Source: Microbacterium sp. EST19A (GTDB lineage Bacteria > Actinomycetota > Actinomycetes > Actinomycetales > Microbacteriaceae). Taken from it: DNA of 64,000 nucleotides. The DNA lies in the NCBI RefSeq assembly GCF_019969685.1, contig NZ_JAHXYZ010000001.1:682001-746000 (forward strand), written 5' to 3'. Shown here in pieces: positions 59,833-64,000 of this stretch. Numbering within the stretch: the stretch's first letter is position 1; every line of letters starts with the position of its first letter. Below the pieces are notes generated by a model. The model did not search any database and had not been told where the DNA came from. It worked only from the letters and a program-made list of their open reading frames with translations. Both the position numbers and the translations under genes were made by a program.

Positions 59833-60226
59833 CTCCGGCCTCCTTCACGATGCGGATGTCCTCGGCGACCGCCTGCGCGGGATTCTGCCGACGGAGGACC
59901 TTGCGGAACTTGAGGATGCCGAGCAGAGCGAACAGCAGGACGGCGAGGAGCAGGATGCCGAACACGACGATCGCCGACAACCAGACGGGCCACCACGACG
60001 AGAGCCCGGCGATCGCGAAGACGAGGATCACCGGCACGGCCCAGAAGAGGAAGAACAGCGCGACGAGGAACCAGACGGAACCGATCCCGGCGTCTTTCGC
60101 GGTCTTCGAGATCCACGCCTTGGCGGAGTCGATCTCGGCTTTGACGAGGTTGGTGACGAGTTCGGGCAGGTCGCCGAGCAGCGTCAGCAGACTGTCGTCG
60201 GCACGATCCCGGAATCCGCGAGGCAT
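59819..60226 (-). CDS. Actinobacterial Holin-X family membrane protein
   Basis: A 135-residue protein with an amphipathic N-terminal part (SLLTLLGDLPELVTNLVKAEIDSAKAWISK) and two hydrophobic helices (IGSVWFLVALFFLFWAVPVILVFAIAGL; WLSAIVVFGILLLAVLLFALLGIL), as in the PF07332-type 'phage holin' family of Actinobacteria. There is no phage around, so lysis is unlikely to be its job. Start at MPRGFRD is chosen; the longer frame runs into the YtxH gene. One base separates it from the YtxH stop. Confidence 0.85.
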   Translation of the reverse strand: MPRGFRDRADDSLLTLLGDLPELVTNLVKAEIDSAKAWISKTAKDAGIGSVWFLVALFFLFWAVPVILVFAIAGLSSWWPVWLSAIVVFGILLLAVLLFALLGILKFRKVLRRQNPAQAVAEDIRIVKEAGDDEF

Positions 60227-60227
60227 C

Positions 60228-60641
60228 TCAGGCGCCGGGCTTCTTCGGAGCAGGCTTCTTCGCTGCCGAGGTGCTGCTCGAAGAGCTCTTGGCTGCGGAG
60301 GCCTTCGCCTTGACGTCTTCGACCGCGTCGTCGGTGGCATCGGCCACCTCTTCGGCCGCTTCCTTGCCCGAGGCGATCACAGCGTCGAGCTTCTGGCCCG
60401 GGGAGCCGTTGCCCTTGACGGACTTGACGACCTTCACCGCGCCGGTCCAGAGCGCGCCGGGGACGGCCGCTGCCTTGTCACCGACGAAATCCTTGACCAT
60501 CTCGACCCGTTCCTGCACGGGGTCGGTGTGGTAGAGCTTGAGCCACTGCGTCTTGATCTGCTCATAGCGTTCGCGCCCGGCACGAGTGCCCAGGACGTAG
60601 CCGACGCCGAGTCCTACGACGAGTCCGATCTTCCCCTTCAT
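60228..60641 (-). CDS. YtxH-like membrane-associated protein
   Basis: A 137-residue protein: short glycine-rich membrane segment (KIGLVVGLGVGYVLGTRAGRERYEQI), then a helical amphipathic region and a Lys/Ala/Ser-rich tail (AAKSSSSSTSAAKKPAPKKPGA). YtxH proteins are general-stress associated in Bacillus. First gene of the YtxH-HolinX-DUF3618 operon, possibly cell-envelope related. The basic tail could contact nucleic acid or acidic membrane lipids; that is speculative. Confidence 0.82.
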   Translation of the reverse strand: MKGKIGLVVGLGVGYVLGTRAGRERYEQIKTQWLKLYHTDPVQERVEMVKDFVGDKAAAVPGALWTGAVKVVKSVKGNGSPGQKLDAVIASGKEAAEEVADATDDAVEDVKAKASAAKSSSSSTSAAKKPAPKKPGA

Positions 60642-60746
60642 GGGGTCTCCTCACGTTGTTCGAGTCCTGCGGGTCAGGTACACAGCGTAACCCCGTATGC
60701 CGGATTCGGCATCTACACGGCCCAGGGGTTGACACACGGCGTCTCG

Positions 60747-62261
60747 TCACTCCCACAACAGCGTGCGCCGCAGACGATCGGCCTCGTCCTTCGCATCCGG
60801 GATCACCTGCGCGAGGCCCGTTCCGGCCAGCCACGCGCCCACCGCGGCGAGTCCGGGCACGGCCTGGAGTGCCGCACGCGCCGCCTCTCGACGCTCTCCC
60901 GAGCCGATGATGGAGGCGGGCTGCGACTGCACGTACCGCGCCCGGTGCGCAGCGAGGAGTGCTCCCGGCGCGAGAGCGACCCCCAGCAGCGCCGACGCCT
61001 CTCGCAGCGCGAGTTCTGCGGCCTGGTCGTCGTCGAGGCCCGCCGTCGCGGCCGGTTCCCCCTGTGCGCCGAACGAGACCCGTACGATCTCCCGGTCTCC
61101 GGCCGCCTCGCGCACCCAGCCCCACTTCGCGGTGGAGTGCGTGAGCGCCTTGGCCGTGTGGCTTCCCGGCACCGTCAGCACTCCGGTGCCGCGAGGAGCA
61201 GGACGCAGAGCCGGGGCGTCGAGCAGCAGCGTCACGACCTCGATCTCCGGCGACGACGACGGCTCCGCGTGCGCGAGTGCCGGGACGCTGCTCGTGAGAA
61301 GCGCCCGCGCGGCCGCCTCGGCCGTGGCCACGATGACGGCGTCGGCGGTGAACGACACGGAATCGTCGGCATCCTCGCCGGCATCGGGGTCGGACTCTCC
61401 GGCATCGGGGTCGGACTCGATCTCGCCGACGACCGTCCACCCGGCATCCGTCTTCTGCGCGCTCCGGACGCGCACGCCGGTACGGACCTCGGCGCCGAGC
61501 CGGTGCAGATCCTCCACGAGGGCGTCGACCAGCACGCTCATCCCTCCGGACAGGCCCTCGACCGCGGCGCCCGGAGTCTTCGCGGCGCTCTGGGCGGCAT
61601 CGCGCAGCGCGCCCACGGCGCCGGAGAGCGATCCGACGCGGGTGAGCGCGGCGTTCAGGCCGGGAGCAGCGACGTCGACGTCGACATCGTCGGGCGACGC
61701 GGAGTACACCCCGGTCGTCACCGGCGCGACGAGACGGTCACGGACCTTCGCCCCCATGCGCGAGGCCACGAGCTTTCCCAGGCTCAGCTGGTGCCCGATC
61801 GTCAGCGGCGGGCGCACGCGGTCGAGGTACGCACGCCAGGCACCCGACCAGCCGATCACGCGGCGCACGTCCTCCTGGAACGGATTCGCGGGGATGCCGA
61901 GGATCCCGCCGACCGGGAGCGGAGCTGCGCCGATGCCGGGGATGCCGGCCAGCCACGCACCACCCGCGTCGGGCGCGACGATCCGATCGGTCAGGCCCAG
62001 GTCGGCCAGCAGCGCGCGCACGTGCCCGCCCCTGGTCGCGAAGCTCTCCGCGCCCGCGTCGACCACGACGCCGTCGAGTGCTGCCCGGCGGATCGCGCCT
62101 CCGACGGCATCCGTCTCTTCGAGCAGGGTGACCTGCATGCCGACCTTCGCGCACTCGCGAGCGGCGATCAGCCCGCCGATGCCTCCGCCGACGACCACGA
62201 CGTGCGTATCGGCGGCGCGGGCGGCGAGGGCGGAGGGTTCGCGGGCGGAGTCGGCGGTCAT
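60747..62261 (-). CDS. hemY: Coproporphyrinogen/protoporphyrinogen III oxidase (HemY / CgoX type)
   Basis: A 504-residue FAD enzyme. The dinucleotide motif is VVVVGGGIGGLIAARECAK near the N-terminus, followed by the FAD-ribose EETDAVGGAIRRA; a second ADP-binding region lies near the C-terminus (GAWLAGTGLAQVIPDAK). In organisms with HemQ, this enzyme oxidises coproporphyrinogen III to coproporphyrin III. An internal 7-residue unit ESDPDAG is tandemly duplicated (21-base repeat at about 61378-61419). Separated from the hemQ operon by the membrane-protein operon. Confidence 0.93.
   Translation of the reverse strand: MTADSAREPSALAARAADTHVVVVGGGIGGLIAARECAKVGMQVTLLEETDAVGGAIRRAALDGVVVDAGAESFATRGGHVRALLADLGLTDRIVAPDAGGAWLAGIPGIGAAPLPVGGILGIPANPFQEDVRRVIGWSGAWRAYLDRVRPPLTIGHQLSLGKLVASRMGAKVRDRLVAPVTTGVYSASPDDVDVDVAAPGLNAALTRVGSLSGAVGALRDAAQSAAKTPGAAVEGLSGGMSVLVDALVEDLHRLGAEVRTGVRVRSAQKTDAGWTVVGEIESDPDAGESDPDAGEDADDSVSFTADAVIVATAEAAARALLTSSVPALAHAEPSSSPEIEVVTLLLDAPALRPAPRGTGVLTVPGSHTAKALTHSTAKWGWVREAAGDREIVRVSFGAQGEPAATAGLDDDQAAELALREASALLGVALAPGALLAAHRARYVQSQPASIIGSGERREAARAALQAVPGLAAVGAWLAGTGLAQVIPDAKDEADRLRRTLLWE
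61378..61419 (-). repeat. 21-base tandem duplication in hemY
   Basis: Two adjacent copies of a 21-base unit (CCGGCATCGGGGTCGGACTC plus one base, as read on the plus strand) encode ESDPDAG twice. In-frame, acidic, in a loop-like region. Confidence 0.85.
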
Positions 62262-62287
62262 ACCGTCGATTCTCCCATCGGCGCCGC

Positions 62288-62620
62288 TCAGACCTCGACG
62301 GGCGTCGCGCTCCCGCGGCCGCGCTTGCGCACCTCGCGGAGCACGATCTGCTCGGGGCAGACGGTGGAGAGGAAGTCGCCGACAGACAGGGCCAGCCGCT
62401 CGCCGACGAGGGAGTACAGGATGCGGTTGGCGTCACGGCGCTCGCTCACGAGCCCCGCCTGACGGAGCACGCTCAGGTGCCGGGAGATCGTCGGGCCGCT
62501 CGCCGAGAACCTCGACGCGATCTCGCCGGCCGCGAGCTCGCCGTTCTTGAGGTCCTGGAGGATCTGCCGACGGGTCGGGTGCGCGAGGGCTGCGAAGATG
62601 TCTGACGCACTGTCTGCCAT
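62288..62620 (-). CDS. ArsR-family transcriptional regulator
   Basis: A 110-residue winged-helix repressor: FAALAHPTRRQILQDLKNGELAAGEIASRFSASGPTISRHLSVLRQAGLVSERRDANRILYSL. No metal-binding cysteine pair in the recognition helix (one Cys, in STVCPEQ near the C-terminus), so it resembles the SdpR-like, non-metal branch. Divergent from an NAD-epimerase-like gene with AT-rich DNA and an inverted repeat between, which it probably controls. Confidence 0.9.
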   Translation of the reverse strand: MADSASDIFAALAHPTRRQILQDLKNGELAAGEIASRFSASGPTISRHLSVLRQAGLVSERRDANRILYSLVGERLALSVGDFLSTVCPEQIVLREVRKRGRGSATPVEV

Positions 62621-62652
62621 GTTTGCAATATAGCACTCTTGCTAGATACTCT

Positions 62653-62668
62653 TTAGCTGAGTAGCTAA
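62653..62668. promoter_or_regulatory. ArsR operator-like inverted repeat
   Basis: TTAGCT-GAGT-AGCTAA: perfect 6-base arms, within the AT-rich 66-base gap of the divergent arsR and epimerase genes. Upstream a related GCTAGATACT/TTGCAATATAG sequence may be a second site. Confidence 0.55.
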
Positions 62669-62686
62669 TAAGCGAAGGAGCGCATC

Positions 62687-63610
62687 ATGCGAGTAGCGAT
62701 CACGGGCGGCAGTGGATTCGTCGGACGGAACCTGGCCGCACGCCTCGACGATGCCGTGGTCGTCTCGAGGAGGAGCGGCGCGGACATCACCGACATCGAC
62801 GCTCTGACAGCCGCGTTCGAAGGCTGCGACGCGGTGGCGCACTGCGCCGGGATCAACCGCGAGATCGGCGACCAGACGTTCCGCCGCGTGCACGTCGAGG
62901 GCACTGCGGCGGTGGTCGAGGCCGCCCGCAGAGCGGGCGTCCGACGCATCGTCATGGTGAGCTTCCTGCGCGCACGGCCCGACTGCGGCTCCGGCTACCA
63001 CGAGTCGAAGTGGGAGGCGGAGGAGATCATCCGCGCCTCCGGCATCCCGCACACGATCCTCAAGTCCGGGATGATCTACGGCCCCGGCGATCACATGGTC
63101 GACCACGTCACCCGGGCGGTACGGACGCTGCCGATGTTCTGGACCGTCGGCTACCGCGAGCGCACCGCCCGACCCGTCCCGATCGACGATGCGGTCGATG
63201 TGCTGGTCGCAGCCCTCGAGGGTCGCATCCCCGACCCGACCGTCGCTGTGATGGGTGTCGACGAGGTCACCCTCGGCGAGGCCATCCGTCGCATCGCCCG
63301 CGTCGCCGGACGCCGCCCCGCCTTCCTCCCGGTGCCGACATGGATCGTCCGCATGCTCGCCCAGGTCACCGAGTGGACGATGGTCGTGCCGCTGGTGGCG
63401 AAGGCTCAGGCGCGCATGCTGGCCGAGGGCGTGAGCGAGGCCGCTCCGCCGGCGCCCGAGGTGCCCCTCGACATCCGTCCCGCTCGCCCGTTCAGCGACG
63501 AGCGCATCCGCGCGGCGCTCCCCGACGGACGGTTCGGCCTCTCCGATCTGCGGATCGCGCGACGGATTCAGCGCTCCGCGTGGACCAGTTCGACGATGCG
63601 GGTGAGCTGA
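62687..63610 (+). CDS. NAD-dependent epimerase/dehydratase-like, atypical SDR
   Basis: A 307-residue extended-[18 protein letters not shown] is the NAD(P) turn; [11 protein letters not shown], the YHESKWEAE Tyr/Lys pair and [13 protein letters not shown] follow. It resembles NDUFA9-like or sugar/flavonoid reductase groups (NmrA-type); substrate unknown. GAAGGAG precedes the ATG. Its last 43 bases overlap, antisense, the 3' end of hemE. Confidence 0.85.
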   Translation: MRVAITGGSGFVGRNLAARLDDAVVVSRRSGADITDIDALTAAFEGCDAVAHCAGINREIGDQTFRRVHVEGTAAVVEAARRAGVRRIVMVSFLRARPDCGSGYHESKWEAEEIIRASGIPHTILKSGMIYGPGDHMVDHVTRAVRTLPMFWTVGYRERTARPVPIDDAVDVLVAALEGRIPDPTVAVMGVDEVTLGEAIRRIARVAGRRPAFLPVPTWIVRMLAQVTEWTMVVPLVAKAQARMLAEGVSEAAPPAPEVPLDIRPARPFSDERIRAALPDGRFGLSDLRIARRIQRSAWTSSTMRVS

Positions 63611-64000
63611 TCGGGATCGGTCTCGGGCGGAACCCCGTGACCGAGGTTCACGATGTGCGCGCGCGCCGCGCGGCCGCGTGCGAGCACGTCGCGCACGTGC
63701 GCCTCCAGCACCGACCAGGGCGCGGAGAGCAGCGCGGGATCGATGTTGCCCTGCAGCGTCACGTCGGGACCGACGATCGCGGCGGCCTCATCGAGCGGCT
63801 GGCGCCAGTCGACCCCGACGCCGTCGGCCACGCCGTCGAGCCGCATGTCCGCGAGGAACGGACCTGTGCCGACGCCGAAATGGATGCTCGGGATGCCGAT
63901 GCCCTCCAGCGCCGCGTGCGAGTGGGGTGCGACGAACGCGCGGTAGTCGGCCGTGCTGAGCGAACCCGCCCAGCTGTCGAAGAGCTGCACGACGGATGCG
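63568..64000 (-). CDS. hemE: Uroporphyrinogen decarboxylase (C-terminal part)
   Basis: The last ~144 residues of HemE; the gene continues beyond the right edge. Recognised by [60 protein letters not shown] and FNLGHG-like [24 protein letters not shown]. Decarboxylates uroporphyrinogen III to coproporphyrinogen III. Its 3' end overlaps that of the convergent SDR gene by 43 bases, so antisense pairing of the two mRNAs is possible. Confidence 0.95.
   Translation of the reverse strand, partial: ASVVQLFDSWAGSLSTADYRAFVAPHSHAALEGIGIPSIHFGVGTGPFLADMRLDGVADGVGVDWRQPLDEAAAIVGPDVTLQGNIDPALLSAPWSVLEAHVRDVLARGRAARAHIVNLGHGVPPETDPDQLTRIVELVHAER

Noticed and set aside
59819..60226. Holin gene as evidence of a prophage
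   Set aside because: The Holin-X family is widespread in Actinobacterial chromosomes, and no phage structural, integrase or lysis genes are near.

Overview
The window is very GC-rich, gene-dense actinobacterial DNA. GTG starts, ATGA stop/start overlaps and probable leaderless genes are frequent, and protein-coding bias is strong at third codon positions. A coproheme decarboxylase (HemQ) heme cluster, a DUF222/HNH protein, actinobacterial Holin-X and DUF3618 proteins, and the frequent hexamer-like gcatccg/ggatgcc together suggest a Microbacteriaceae chromosome, most likely Microbacterium. That assignment is inferred from style and gene content, not from a search.

Left part (1-14.3 kb) is a carbohydrate-utilisation block. 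It holds the end of a ribose-type sugar ABC importer, a sugar epimerase divergent from a LacI regulator, and a complete oxidative (non-phosphorylated) 6-deoxysugar route of the L-fucose type: aldose dehydrogenase, lactonase, fuconate dehydratase, keto-deoxysugar dehydrogenase and diketo-acid hydrolase, with an FCD-type GntR regulator. Next come a transaldolase-like gene, ribokinase, RbsD and a HutC-type GntR regulator. Two sets of shared operator-like sequences tie these genes together. One set (ACATC-S-GAT) links the ABC importer, the dehydratase/hydrolase promoter and the lactonase/GntR promoter. The other (AACyTGT-N4-ACArGTT) links the ribokinase/transaldolase promoter, the distant KDPG-aldolase gene at 34 kb and, more weakly, the ABC importer. 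Inside this block lies a predicted Vsr/DUF559-like nuclease gene bracketed by six copies of a REP-like repeat; it is the best candidate for an undescribed element.

Middle part (14.3-38.6 kb) is mixed metabolism: a Cds1-like cysteine desulfhydrase, one compositionally foreign hypothetical gene, an ACT-domain protein, a GntR-controlled aminotransferase plus CUT1 importer lacking its ATPase, an aldo/keto reductase, a MocR regulator, a DUF4407 membrane protein, a 3-hydroxybutyrate-dehydrogenase/hydrolase operon divergent from a LysR regulator, RlmN, a membrane-anchored protein with two L7/L12-like modules, KDPG aldolase, an ankyrin lipoprotein/TauE pair and two SDRs.

Right part (38.6-64 kb) contains a TPP-riboswitch-controlled YkoEDC-type ECF importer, a D,D-carboxypeptidase-like protein, a heterodimeric ABC exporter, a YtrA-type regulator operon, an acyl-CoA hydrolase, an ABC ATPase with a huge acidic and histidine-rich tail, an SOS-box-controlled DUF222/HNH gene, and a split heme locus (hemQ-C-D-B-L; then hemY/cgoX and the end of hemE) with a stress-type YtxH/Holin-X/DUF3618 operon and an ArsR/NAD-epimerase pair between them. 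No rRNA, tRNA, insertion sequence, prophage or CRISPR array was recognised. No gene-free stretch exceeds 300 bases.
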